Assembly: GCA_024867545.1 (NCBI GenBank)
Contig: JANFNE010000049.1
Coordinates: forward strand, 345,686 to 409,685
DNA from: Phytopythium helicoides
Taxonomy: Eukaryota > Oomycota > Peronosporomycetes > Pythiales > Pythiaceae
Reading direction: 5' to 3'
Length of the DNA: 64,000 nucleotides
Shown piece after piece: positions 44,260 to 56,036 of this stretch (the first letter of the stretch is position 1; every line of letters starts with the position of its first letter). The notes under the pieces are model-generated. The model saw only the letters and a program-made list of their open reading frames with translations, made no database searches and had not been told where the DNA came from. Made by a program: the position numbers and the translations under genes.

Positions 44260-45915
44260 TCAGCCTGGAGCAATGGACTCGAACGAATGGCGCCTTAAAG
44301 TGGACGATATGGTGATCGAGTCGGGTCGAGTCGAGAGCACTCTTGATGCCGGATGGTTGCAAGCGGTCGGCACTCGTCAGGCAGCGAGTGGATCGGAAAG
44401 TGGGCGAGCACCACGCGTGTCGGAGCCCCTGAGACCTGTCCGGACCCGGCCGAAAGTTGGCACGAGTCCAGCGTAGCATACGCCATCGCTCGCGGTTTCC
44501 AGTTGGGGCTCGGCGCCTCTTTCTGCGCATTTCCAAGGCTCCACGGTGCTGACTGGATGGCCCATGACGCTGCGGCACCATGGACACGCATGGTCATGGT
44601 GGTGGCGACATTGACGCGCATTGCAGCGCTTGAACAGCGCAGGTTGTGACATTTTCAAGCTGTTTTAAAGCGATATGATTGGTGGATAAAAAGTTCACAA
44701 ATTTTCGGATTGGCTGAAATTTCGCATCGTCGTGGTTGTGCCATTGCGCCGCAGGTTGTCAACCGCAGCTTGGCGACACAGTTTTGATCACAGCAGCGCT
44801 CGCGGCGATTTGCCGTCGCGTTTGACTTGCAGGCTTTTCATTACATGTACAACGAGGGCACGAAGGACCCTCTCACGATCGCAGACCGCCGATCGATGGG
44901 TGGCACTGGCACACTGAAATGCGGTGAACGAGGGCGAACCAAGTTTCGGATACCTTCGACCTGCTGCTCAGCGCGGTCCGACCGCTGGGTTCCTGGAAGA
45001 CGGACGCGCCTCCGCCGGTCCCTTCGTTTCATAGAAACCTGTCCGCGGGCTTTCGGGCTAAGGGGTGAAGTGCGGGGGTGACGAGTGTGGCAAGCAAGTG
45101 TGTACCGTGGCGGACACTGTGGGAGGGCAGGGGGAGGGCTCAGCTTCAATTTCCTCCGGTCGAGAACCTCACCTATCTCATTGTGTGCGGCTGAGGCACC
45201 ATACAAGTTTATTGAAAGCGGTCTGAAACCTTCCTTGGGCCACTTACTTCTGTTACAAATCGCGCATCACTGGCCAGCGAGGCTCCATGCGCGCTTCGTT
45301 TGAACCGGAACCATCCCATACGGCACTTCGCATGCCCTCCACTCCGCGCACACACACGCAGCGTGAGCAATGCCGGCACCTTTGTGCTCACGTGCATGGA
45401 TTGCGGGGAAGCGAGGGACCAGTCCGACGGTACATACCGACACGGTCGCAATGCTGGTCCGGGGTCAGCAAGGTGGACGGCGTCCATGCGATACGTCCGC
45501 GCGACTCACATCACACACAGGTAGTAGCTGTACGCGTCGGACCCCCTCTGTGTTCTACGGATCGCTCGGTGGCTGGCTGGCTGTAGCGGCGCTGAATGGA
45601 CGCAAAGACACCGCGCCACTGCAACGCCACACTGCCTGAGAGCAAGCGACGCGGCAGATCGTGCAACAACAGTCCAGCGCAGCATTGAAGTTCCACCATC
45701 CCGGTCATGACCCGCGCTGTCGCTTGCCTGCCTAATGACCAAGCAAGCGATGGCGATATCGGCGGCGCCGACACTTCATCATCATCATCATTGCGCGTGT
45801 AGCCACGCGCGCCGAGACCCTCTCGGTGCGGTCACGCATCCGCGGCAGAGACTTCGATTTTCGAACGCTTGACTCGATTCAACAGGTTGCCATGAGTGGC
45901 TTCCTCTTCTTGCAG

Positions 45916-45934
45916 CGTGTGTGTGTGTGTGTGT
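45916..45934. repeat. GT dinucleotide microsatellite
   Basis: Nineteen bases of alternating GT in the long gene-free region. Confidence 0.9.
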
Positions 45935-47306
45935 CGCTGGCATTGTTGTCCGGTTTTCGCGACGCCAGAAATGATTCTGCATTGCATTTACATACGTGTT
46001 GCACTCGGCGCTTGCAACGGCGGAGGCCGCGTCGCAAGCAGCTGGTCGCAGTGAACCATATCGCCAGATGTTCAGGATTGTGCGCTTCAACCAGCGAACT
46101 CTGTCAACCAGCCATCGCTTCAACCACTCGGTGGGAGGCGAAGCTCCTCTGGCAATGGCGACCGTCGCGAGGCAGACGGAGCAAGGTGTGAAGTGAATGA
46201 CGTCGACTGGCGTCAGTCTCACGCCGCCCTCAACCGCACGATGAGCAAAGGACCGAGTGCCAATCTTCGAGGAACAGTGCAACGCAGGACGTACACATCG
46301 TCATCCATGTTGACACTTCCTTTTCATCACGCGTTTTCTACCTCCGAGGCTCCAAGAGCATCCGACTAAAGAGCAGGCCTTTCCGAACTGCCACCTATTC
46401 GTCGTATCGCTTGCGGCCAAGATCTGCGTGTTCTGACGTCATACAGTTGAGCCACTAGGGTATTTGGTGAGGAGCTCGTGTTGAGCGGTGTGGAGGCGAT
46501 TGAAATTAGCTCGATAACAGCTCGTTCGCTTGGGATGGCGGACGGCGCCTTCGTCGTTCCCTTCTCCCCTACGCTACCGCCTTGTCGAAGTCCCCATCGC
46601 CTGCTTGCTCTCGCCTTTCCTCCTACGAGCCCGTGAGTTTCTTGAAGGATTTCCAGCTGACCCCGCACGTAGATTTCGCTGTCTCGAACTCGAATCGCCT
46701 TTCTTCATTGGATGGGCTGCTTGGTTCGCATGCCTTCTTGCACATCCATCCAATCGGGATGAAAATTTAGGCTGGGAGCGAAGATGCAAGGAGATTCCTG
46801 GTACTGGAAGGTATTTGCACCAACGTGTCTACGACCTTGCGATTGTCGAGGTTGGAGCATGGATGTGGATTACGCGCAGGAAATGCACTTCATATTGAAA
46901 CTCATCGATTGATGGAAGCGTGGGTTGGGTAGAATACTTCTCAAAGCAGCAGAGTGAGTACCAATTCAAGTAGGCGAATGCCAAGATATCAATGAATGGC
47001 GCCACTACTCTGCCTGGGGTTCTTCTCAATCATGTGAACGTGAAGGTCTGCATTTGAGTGGTTTGGAGTCTGTCAGATTCCTAGCGTCGGCACCAATCTT
47101 CGCCGAACCAACGCTCCAAAGGAGCAATTCATTTGCTATTTATCCGAGCGTCAGTTACGTTTTGCGTTTCCGGAGAACACCATTGGGATTCTGCGCTGGA
47201 ATTGGTGGTGGGGAGCATTGGTGGTAAAAACTGCATCAGGCCATATTGAAAGACGGGAAAGTAAACCCACAGTTTTTTCCCCCTTGCTGCAAATGCTGTT
47301 ATTCCT

Positions 47307-47329
47307 AAAAAAAAAAAATAAAATAAAAG
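47307..47329. repeat. A-rich run
   Basis: Twelve A residues followed by TAAAATAAAA in an AT-rich stretch. It could be a poly(A) trace of a retroposed sequence, but nothing recognisable lies upstream and no target-site duplication was found by eye. Confidence 0.7.
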
Positions 47330-48646
47330 CATCTTCAGGCAAACATCGCCAAGTTTCCTTTCTATCCACGCGTTAAAGATGTTCGACACCCTGAAAATTG
47401 GGCTCGAGCATGCAAGAATCTCGGTAGTATCACTAGCCAGTCTGGGCTACCCAACAGGTGGGCTGGTGGTGCTACGTGTCATTTTCTGAATCCCAACGGG
47501 CCGACTGAGGTCGTGGTTATAACCACGTCATTCTGCATCTTGATAATCTCCCGCGGAGCTGAGGCCGATGGTGAACGTCGTGGATTGTCGCCGTAGTCTC
47601 CCCCCAGTCGCATTAAATGCGTAATGTCTTCTTCCACGAGTTTCCTCCCTTCCAGACCCACCTTTAATTTCTTCAATCGACAGGGAGATGGATCGTTTGT
47701 CTGCGTCACCGTGCTGTCGATCTGTGATACGACGAGGTGCGTTGTTGTCGAGAACTGTGCGAGCTTCAGAGTCACGATGCTATCTTCTCGAAGCAATGGA
47801 GGTTACTCATATGTATGAGTTTCCATTCTCTCCAAGGCCATCGCATGTGCCTCCCAATCGCCGAGCCTGCCTCGAAGAAGCGAATATAACAATTCCTGCT
47901 GTGGCTCTGCATCACCAAATCCTCAAGCAATCTGGAACGGGCAACACACCGCACATGTTTGAGAACGAACTCGTCGTGGACCTGTAGGAGATATATGATG
48001 CTCTCAATTGTTGAGACAATGCTTCAAGAGCGCTCAAGCGAGATTGTTATTCACTGCGGTCAGTAATGCTCGCAATGTTTGCGAGCATTTTCCTGCATCT
48101 ACTTTTTTCCAACAAGGAGGTGGCGTCTGCTCTGCTTCTCTTTGCTAAAAGTTTGTGTTAACCTCTACAATAATAACAAATTCGCTCTTGAACTTTGGCT
48201 TCGGACTGAAGCTCCGATCGGTCAAGCTATTGATGAGCAGCAAAGAAACGATTTGAATGCAAGTGTTGCTCCTCACTTCGAAGAACCAGACATAATTCAA
48301 TCGACAATAAGGCAACAAAGCGCCCCACCCAGCTGCTAATCCGAGCTCTTCTTGCGATTCCATCACCATCATCTGCAAAGATTCCATGAGTTCAGTAGCC
48401 CAAATAATCATATTGAGTCAATGTTTATCAGATCTTGCACCCCAACTAAAGTTCATCTTCCAACCCCAATCCAGTATGCTGAGGCTTCGACATATCATGC
48501 ATGCCACCGAGAGCAGCGTATCTAGGCAGCTTCGGACACCACTGCACCCACAGCAATTGAGACGGCATCAGCGTACAAGTCTCAAGCAACGATAGTGTAA
48601 AACAATTTTGAATTATTAGAGCTAATTCACGAGTATCAAGTACTCT

Positions 48647-50245
48647 TCATCCTATCGCCTGCATTTCATGTGCTTGAGGAAACCCATACATCTGCGTGCA
48701 TGAGTCGATACTCAACGAGATCCCCTCAGAGCCAGCAGCACGAAGCTCCCGCTCGTAACACGCGATCGCCTCCACATTCACGCCCCGAGTCACAAAAGAC
48801 TTGACCAACACCTGAGCGTCATACAGAGCCGTGTTGCACCCCAGACCCGCGGGAGCCATCGTGTGCACCGCATCACCAAGCAATGTCACAGGAGACGGAG
48901 ACCATGCCTTCAACTCGGGAGCCATCGAGCAAATCCGCAGTAGCACGCACCAATCCGGCACCTGCTGCTCCAACAACGCACGAACTCGCGGGTCCCAACT
49001 CCGAGTCATATCCACCGACAGCCTTGCCACTCGATCAGGAGGCAACGTGAACAACTCACGAGCTGACATGGATGAGTCGCGGTGGAAATGACGAGCACGA
49101 GAAATGAGTACCCAGCCGATGTAGTCGGACATTTCATGGTCGAGATCGAAGTCGTCCAAATCCACCGTCGTACGACCACGAGGCTCCACCACGAGACTCA
49201 TGAGCGGGTCTCGACTCAGCACGGTCGTGCTGCTATCAGGCGAGAAGAGTGCCTCGAGCTCGGGGGTGCGTGGCGTCTTGCCGTAGATGGCGCCCGTATC
49301 CGTGTCCAGCAGCGCCACGTGGTGCGGGATATACTGCCGTCGCACACGAGACGTGGTGCCGTCGGCTCCAACGAGCACACTCCCCTCGACCACCTTGCCG
49401 TTCTCAAATGTCACCTGCACACGGCCGCTCGGGAGTATGTCGTAGCGCTTGAACGCCATGCCGAACTGCACGTCATCGTCGTCCAGATCAGTAAGCAGCA
49501 GCGAGCGCAGCATGGCACGGTCGGGACTGAAGATGTGGTGGTGCGGCAGTCGACTGGTCTTGTTGCTCGGCTGGTGCTGCTCGAACTTGGTGCTTCCGCT
49601 CCCACCGATGCTCGACGCGGTGTCGGCGTCCATGTATGCAATGTTGGGGAGGAAGTGTCCGGCGGCTCGCAGCAGCACCTCGACGTTGGTGGCGCTGAGG
49701 TTGGCCTTGAGCGCCTCGTATCCCGTGGAGTCGATGCGCACGCGGTATCCTTGCGATCGGTAGTTCGGTGACGGGTCTCGCTCGAAGACGGTGAACGGGA
49801 TGCCGTGCTTGCGGAGTCCTTGTGCGAGGCAGAGTCCGCCGAGACCAGCTCCGATGATGAGCACGTGTGTGTTGTCCGCTGTCTGCTCCGTCCAAGAGTA
49901 CGATGCGTTGTGGCGGTTTGAGCCAGACGCCGATGAAGATGACACCGACACGCCGTCTGTCATGCTATCGAGACCATAGCGAGCTGAAGAAACCTTCGTT
50001 GTTCTTGCTGAAGCTCGTTCCTTGTCTGCAGCAGAAATGTTGCGCTGCCCAGTTGGTGCCGCGTCTCGTTGTCGATGTTCTCGCTGGTTGCTCTGCTGGC
50101 GCTTTGGGGGCTCCTCGACGATTCCGAAGGACTTTTTGATCCACCGGATCATCTTTCGGCGCTTGGACTCCTCCTTGGCGCTCGCATCCTTGTTGTGGCG
50201 CTGCTCGTAGTACGTAGCGTCCTCCAAGTGGTGTCGATTGGGCAT
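48647..50245 (-). CDS. FAD-dependent monooxygenase C
   Basis: A 532-residue intronless protein, start at ATG 50245 (MPNRHHLEDATYYEQRHN). FAD fold VLIIGAGLGGLCLAQGL, DG motif GADGTTSRVRR and GD motif LLGDAVHTMAPAGLGCN are intact. From the FAD fold to near the C-terminus it differs from copy A by only about a dozen residues, whereas the first ~125 residues and the last ~10 differ strongly apart from the basic block EESKRRKMIRWIKKSFG. The same substrate as copy A is therefore likely, with possible difference in location or regulation. Opposite strand to A. Confidence 0.88.
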   Translation of the reverse strand: MPNRHHLEDATYYEQRHNKDASAKEESKRRKMIRWIKKSFGIVEEPPKRQQSNQREHRQRDAAPTGQRNISAADKERASARTTKVSSARYGLDSMTDGVSVSSSSASGSNRHNASYSWTEQTADNTHVLIIGAGLGGLCLAQGLRKHGIPFTVFERDPSPNYRSQGYRVRIDSTGYEALKANLSATNVEVLLRAAGHFLPNIAYMDADTASSIGGSGSTKFEQHQPSNKTSRLPHHHIFSPDRAMLRSLLLTDLDDDDVQFGMAFKRYDILPSGRVQVTFENGKVVEGSVLVGADGTTSRVRRQYIPHHVALLDTDTGAIYGKTPRTPELEALFSPDSSTTVLSRDPLMSLVVEPRGRTTVDLDDFDLDHEMSDYIGWVLISRARHFHRDSSMSARELFTLPPDRVARLSVDMTRSWDPRVRALLEQQVPDWCVLLRICSMAPELKAWSPSPVTLLGDAVHTMAPAGLGCNTALYDAQVLVKSFVTRGVNVEAIACYERELRAAGSEGISLSIDSCTQMYGFPQAHEMQAIG

Positions 50246-51039
50246 CCTGCTACCCACCAAAGCTCCTCACACTCTGCGGAGGTTTGATGAGGTCGCTGTC
50301 GCGCTTTTTCAGCAATGAGGGGGCCAGCACCGGTCTCTCTTGCTCTCGCTGGCAGTTTTGATGAAGGCAGGTAGCCAACGCTTTGGCATCCTTCTGCGAT
50401 TTTGAGCTCTCTCAGCGGGCAACAGAGCGTTTCTGCGGAAGCGACAGCCGCACCATGCGCCAGTCAACACACACCCGCCGGGCGGCTCACAATGCGGCGA
50501 AGCAGGTAATCCAAACAAGTCCCACGTGATTCAGATCGTTTTGGAAGGTTGTAGTGGGGAGCGTGTGATTCCATTCGAGACGGCTAGAGATTCAGACGAG
50601 GAGTATTACCACCACTTAGACACCGTTGTGCCACGAAAGACGCTGACAGGAGCCAGCAGTCTGGCAATCGAATAGAATTCAGACTCGGCTTCCCCCTCTC
50701 GAATGATAAAAGCTGGCTCCTTTGAAAGAAGAATGCGATCGCACTAACGGCTCTGCATGGAGCACAAACTGTGCCTCTTGCCGGTAGACGCCGAAGGATC
50801 GCACTTCAACTTGAACTGGTTGAACTCCGTCCAGCAGCCGCTCGCTCAAGACAAAAGAACGATGAAATCACGAAACCAAAGTGAAAGCGTTTTGTTCTAC
50901 TGCATGTGCATGATATCTAGGTTACAACTCTATCTACTGCTCGGGGCTGCAATTCTTGGTTAGTGATGCTCGCTACCCTCGCTACTTGCCTCCACGTTGC
51001 TGTCAGGGCACCACCCCGACGTTCAGCTGCACGCACGTG
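50246..51039. other. Intergenic between monooxygenase C and the dehydratase
   Basis: About 790 bp: promoter side of monooxygenase C and 3' side of the dehydratase gene. Short open stretches have no recognised motif. Confidence 0.5.
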
Positions 51040-52253
51040 CTACTTCGAAGAGAGCGAGTACATGCGCTTGAAAGCGATCGGGTGCGCCTCGAGCGCGTGG
51101 TCGATGTCGGTGAAGCGGTGGCCGTAGCGTGTCATCCACTTGACGGTGCGTCGAAGACCATCGCCCCACGCAACCTTCTCGGTCCAACCGAGCTTGCGCA
51201 CCTTGCTCGCGTCAATCGTGTACCGGTGGTCGTTGAACGGCCGGTCCTGCACGAACGTGATCATCTTGAGCGCCTCGGTGCCCAGCAGATGTGGCTTCAT
51301 GATGGCGAGCAGGTCGAGCGCCACTTGCTTGTTCGAGAGCTCGTTCTCGCCGCCGACGTTGTACACTTCACCCACGACGCCCTCGTGCAGGACTGAGGTC
51401 GAAAGCCGCGACGACATCCGAGATGTACAGGTAGTTGCGCTGGTGCATGCCGTCGCCGTGGAGCGTGACGGGCTTGTCGCGCAGCAGCTGGTTGATGAAC
51501 TTCGGGATGAGCTTCTCCGGGTACTGGTGCGGGCCGTACACGTTGTTGCTGCGCGTGATGATGGTGGGCAGGCGGAATGAGCGGTGGTACGCCTTGACGA
51601 GGAACTCGGCGCCGGCCTTGGTGGCGGCGTACGGGTTGGTGGGCTCGAGCACGTGGTCCTCGGTCATGGCGACCGTGTCGGCCATGCCCCTCTCCGTAGA
51701 CCTCGTCCGTGCTGACGTGCACGAATCGCTGGATGCCGTGGATGCGCGCGGCCTCGAGCAGCACGTGCGTGCCGAGGATGTTGGTCTTGCTGAACTCGAT
51801 CGAGTTGCCGAACGAGTTGTCGACGTGCGACTGCGCCGCAAAGTGCATGATGGTGTCGATGCGCTCCGTCTTGAGGATGTATCCGACGAGGTCGGCGCTC
51901 GTGATGCTGCCATTGATGAACTTGTAGTTGGCAGGCAGCGTCTCTCCGTCGTCTTCGTTGTTGTCTCCCGGCTCGCAGAAGCTGCCGCGCAGCCTGCGAC
52001 CAACCTCTCCCTCCTCCTCGTCGCTCGACGACGGGTCCTGGTCCTGCTGCTTGTCGCCGCCCTCGCCGGCCTTGGCGTCTCCACCGTCGGGCGAGATGGC
52101 CGAGTGCACGTTGCGCACGCAGGAGCAGTAGTCGAGCGAGTCCAAGTTCACAATGTAGTACTGCGGGTACGTCTTGACGAGGTGGATGACCACGTGCGAG
52201 CCGATGAAGCCCGCGCCGCCCGTCACGAGGATGCGCCTGGCGAACTCGCTCAT
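51040..52253 (-). CDS. Sugar-nucleotide 4,6-dehydratase (RmlB/RHM-like), two frameshifts
   Basis: About 403 residues if single extra bases near 51685 and 51395 are ignored. N-terminal Rossmann motif VTGGAGFIGSHV, then HFAAQSHVD, VSTDEVYGE, NPYAATKAGAE (catalytic Tyr-X3-Lys), SNNVYGP and YISDVVAAFDL, all typical of dTDP/UDP-glucose 4,6-dehydratases. Expected reaction: NAD-dependent conversion of UDP- or dTDP-glucose to the 4-keto-6-deoxy sugar, the first step to rhamnose for cell-surface glycans; cytosolic. An acidic, Ser-rich insertion of about 55 residues (around 50-105) separates the first strand region from the rest and is not usual for the family. Both frame breaks lie in conserved, well-matched blocks, so they look more like consensus error than decay. 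Confidence 0.85.
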
Positions 52254-53343
52254 GCTGGGGCTGGTGAGAGACGATCTACGGTACGAGCAGGTGGCTCGGG
52301 GGCGTCGGGGGCGCGCTGGTTGGCGACTGAAGCTGCTGCTTGGCGCAATTCCCTCCGCTTCTCGCGCGGCTGAGACCGACCTTGGCGTCGTGACTGCGCA
52401 TCATCCAACCTCTTTGACACGCATACGTGGATAATATTGCGAGAGGAGAGGAGGTATACACTTGAGTAAGTTTACTATTGAATAGTGGCGATAGGGTTCG
52501 TGGGGGGAGGTGGTAGGCTTGTGAAGGTTGCCAAGTTGAGGTTGCGAGCACAAGCACACCGCCAATTGATGCCGCGCCATCGACTGTCGGAGGTTTCCTG
52601 AAGTATCAAGCGCTGCTGGGAAAAACGTGGCTCCATGCATGACTCACGAGCTGTTGGTGATTATGAAGGGCTGAGGCTCTGCGTGGAGGTGGCGAGGTCG
52701 ATGAAGAACCGGAGCGATTGGAAAAAGGTTTCATGCTTGAGACCGCGTGCGAGTTGCAGTAGTGCGAGGTGTTTACAGCGACATTTTCGACTTGGCGGCA
52801 CCCAGAAACAAACGCGGTTGCTGCATGGAACAGTGGGATGGTGCGCCGTGACCAGGTCATCAGTGTGAGGTCCAACCGGATGACCAAAGCGAGTAAACGC
52901 ATTCAAGTGCGTGATATCCAGCGAGTGGTGCCGATGGCATTTGAGTGGCATCCACTTCGTCAGGATTCAGGACCAGCAGTCAGCAGGTTGACTCGCTGCA
53001 TCAAGTTCGAATCATATCACTTTGGCATCCTGTGGAGTTCACAGGCACGAGCTTTGCGCGTTGTATGGAGATCATCGAAGCGTGTTGGCTATATACAATA
53101 TTTATCATCTTGGCTCGAGATTCCATCGACTCGAGAGCGGATTCGATTCTTGTACAAGGCGCGTGCCAGCCATGTGCTCGCTTGCTGCCTCGCTTCTCTT
53201 CATCTCGCGGTCCGCTCCGCTGGCGCGTCGCTGCACTAGCGGCGGGTGGGGTGGGTATTTGTGTTGTTGATAAAAAGATACTAACCTATCTCGGGGCGAA
53301 AAGGGACCCCGTCTTCCTTCTCAGGTGCGTCGTCACACTATCT
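52254..53343. other. Intergenic between dehydratase and kinase
   Basis: About 1.1 kb; promoter side of the dehydratase and 3' side of the kinase. No motif-bearing frame. Confidence 0.5.
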
Positions 53344-55402
53344 TCACTCGGCAACAGCCTTCAGCCATGGGTGCTCCAGCGCCTCGGCTGCCGTGCTGCG
53401 AGCCTCCGGGTTGCGCACGAGGAGCGTCTCGATAAACTGCTTTCCTGTATCTGACACGTTCGACCAGCCATCCGAGTCGGAGAAAAACACCTTCTTCGAG
53501 CCATCTGCGTCGGGGAGGAACACTGGTGCACAGCCGCTCATCAACACGAATGTCACAACGCCGACGCTCCACAAATCGGCCTCTGTGCCGTAGCCCTTGC
53601 CGCTCATGACTTCAGGGGCGACGTAGTCACGGGTACCGCACTTGGTGTGCGCACGCGCCAGGCGGTTGCGCACAGCACCAGCAATCAGCGACGACGAAGC
53701 CTCCGTGTTGGCTTGATCATGTAGGTTCGCGACCTCTGACAGGCTCTCATGGGGCGTGAGCGTGCAATCACCACCTTCCAACCGACGAGCAATGCCAAAG
53801 TCCGACAGCTTGATATCGCTGATATCGTTGCTGTGAATGAGGATGTTCTCTGGTTTGATGTCGCGGTGCACAATGCACTGGTCGTGAAGGTACGCGACAG
53901 TCGACACGAGACGGCGGATGAGCTTCTGCGCCACGCGTTCTTGGAGAGGACCCTGGCGGTCGATGTACTCAAACAGCTCCTGCCCGCAGAGTTCCATGAC
54001 CAGGAACAGTTCGTCCTGCGTCTCAAACAGCTCAACGAGCTGAACAACGCCATCGTGGCGGAGAGGAAAACATGATCTCGAGCTCACGCTTCAGGAAGCG
54101 AACCTCCAGCATCTGGCGCTTGTCAATGATCTTGACCTGCAAACTGCTCGCCGGTCGCGATGCGCGTGCAGCGCTTGACAACAGAGGACTTGCCGGAACC
54201 AAGCACATCGCTGATGCTGTATTTGGCCTGGAAGTCGTGATGCACTGGTACGTTGTCCAGAAGCGCAGCAATCGAGAAGAGCTGCGGGGATGACTCGTCA
54301 AACGTGGTCGCCAAGCCATCAAGTGACAGTGACATGCGGGATGAACTCGTTGCCTGCTCTTGGATTGAAGGCAGGAACGCGTTGGCACACGAGTCGTCAG
54401 GGTCGCCAAGCATGAGTGACGGACGTCCGCCGCTGTTGATATTGGCGCGCACTTCATCATGGTCGATGGGCATCATCATGGTCATCCCTCCGTTCGTGCT
54501 CATGAAAGGCGATACATCGGAATCAAACGACATCATCGCAGGACGCTGCTGCTGCTGGTGGTAGTTCGGGTCAGAGATGCTGGTCACGTCATGAAAGCTG
54601 GTGGTCGCGGCCGCGCGCACGAACGGGTTCTCGCCGCCAATGAGGAACGGGTTGGCGGCCATTTCTCCTCCCGCCACTGGAGCCGGGGACTGCACGTCCA
54701 GCGTCGAGAAGTTGACCGAGAGGTTCTCGAGCGTAGGGCGTGGGCGGGGCGTCTGCAGGCTTGTCTCCCTTGGCCAGGGGTCCTCGCAGCGCGCGGCGCA
54801 GCGTGGCCGTGTTTCGGTGCATGACAAACTGCTCCATGGCGTCGACGACCTTCTCGTCTCCGACGATGAGCATGTCCTCAATGAGCTCCTTCTCTCGTGG
54901 GGAGACGTCCATCTTGGCCAAGTCGGCCGCGTACCGGTGCACTCTCTCGACGTTGTTGGTGACGGACGCGGCCCTGCCCTTGCGCTTGAGGCTGGAAGGC
55001 GAGCTCGAGGGCGAGAGCGCTGGCGGGAGCGCTCCCCTGGCCGTCGCTCGCGCCGACAGCACGGGCGTGATGCACCCCTGCTCGAGCAGCATGCGCAGCT
55101 CCTCGCACGGCTTGTAGACGACCACCTCGAGGTCCCTGCAGGTCGTCCAAACTCGTGACGGGCGTCTCGCCCCCCGCGGCGCGCATGGCCAGCAGGCTGG
55201 CGCCCGCCGCGAACGCCGCGTACGACTTTGCGAACGCGTGCTCGTGGAAGCGCACGACGAGGTCCTTGACCTGCTGCAGCGCCGCGTCGAGCTCGACGGC
55301 CACGCTGCCCGGGAGCTCGCGCATGCGCACGAACACGGTGCGCGGCGTCATGGCGGCCTGGATCTGGATGCTCAGCGGCGCGACGGCCGACGTCTGCGGC
55401 AT
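53344..55402 (-). CDS. Serine/threonine protein kinase, CAMK-like, four frameshifts
   Basis: About 684 residues if single extra bases near 55134, 54735, 54137 and 54069 are ignored. The C-terminal ~290 residues are a protein kinase: glycine loop LGSGKSSVVKR, VKIIDK (Lys), the LVMELCGQELFEYI hinge, HRDIKPENILIH, SDFGIAR and TRDYVAPEVMS, ending ALEHPWLKAV as in CAMK/CDPK kinases. The N-terminal ~390 residues hold a helical region (ELDAALQQVKDLVVRFHEH, then KELIEDMLIVGDEKVVDAMEQF) and a Met/Ser/Gln-rich linker with runs of Met. No EF hands follow the kinase, so it is not a canonical CDPK. Substrate and regulation are unknown. The first ATG in frame, at 55402, is used. Confidence 0.8.
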
Positions 55403-56036
55403 GGCTATCAATAGACGCAGACAGACAGACGTACGGGTGTGTGGGGGGCGCCCGTGGCTCGGCGAAAGGCGGAGTGGCCTTCTTCCGCAGGCTCTTCCCG
55501 CGCTTTGGCTCGGAAGGGAAGGGGGGGAGGAAGCGCGCTAGTGATGGCTCGTAATCTGCCGGGATTCGGAGGGTAAAACCGCGGTTTTAAGGGGTTTACA
55601 CTTGGAGTTGTAGGAGGAGGAAGGGGGTAAAACTGTGCGAGGGAGCGGGTAAAGCGCCGCAAATCGCGGTAGACAGGGGGGAAACACCTGGCCTCTCCGG
55701 CTCCATTTCTGCCCTTCCATACGACGCGCCAGTCAAAAATGCGCCGCCGCCGCGTGCTTCGTGTCGCACCCGCCGCCGTCCCGAAAAGCAAAAGCGAACG
55801 CCTGTGGGCAGCAGTTAAAGCCCAGCGCGGCGTCCTGCAGGCTTGGCGTCGCGGAGATTCCCATGCTGGTATCTTTCCCTCTAGAGGTTTTTGACTTGGC
55901 GTTTGTATACCCCCATCTGGTCATCCGCCAGGAGCGACAGCCGCAAAGCGAGAAAGGCGCCAAGAGCTACGAGGCGAGACAGTGGACATGGGAGGCGGTG
56001 TTACGAAGCCGCTAGTGGCCTGCAGGCGCGCGGAGA
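55403..56036. other. Intergenic between kinase and small unknown gene
   Basis: About 630 bp with a purine/pyrimidine-biased stretch (GGGGGAGG runs around 55500-55680) near the kinase start; no gene recognised. Confidence 0.5.

Larger units (their letters stand above)
44260..48646. other. Long region without a recognised gene
   Basis: About 4.4 kb between monooxygenases B and C with no frame that I can assign. Open stretches such as 46530-46898 (plus), 45788-46282 (minus) and 47688-47987 (plus) have no domain motifs and overlap antisense frames. It holds a TG microsatellite (45916-45934) and an A-rich run (47307-47329), and turns AT-rich after about 46.9 kb. It may contain decayed mobile or gene remnants, but I could not identify any. 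Confidence 0.5.

Noticed and set aside
47129..47389. Retrotransposon or poly(A)-tailed retrocopy near the A-rich run
   Set aside because: No reverse transcriptase, integrase or parent gene sequence was recognised in the flanks.
52930..53030. tRNA gene near a GTTCGAATC sequence
   Set aside because: The T-loop-like string is there, but I could not fold a matching acceptor stem, D arm or anticodon arm around it. No other tRNA was seen by eye.
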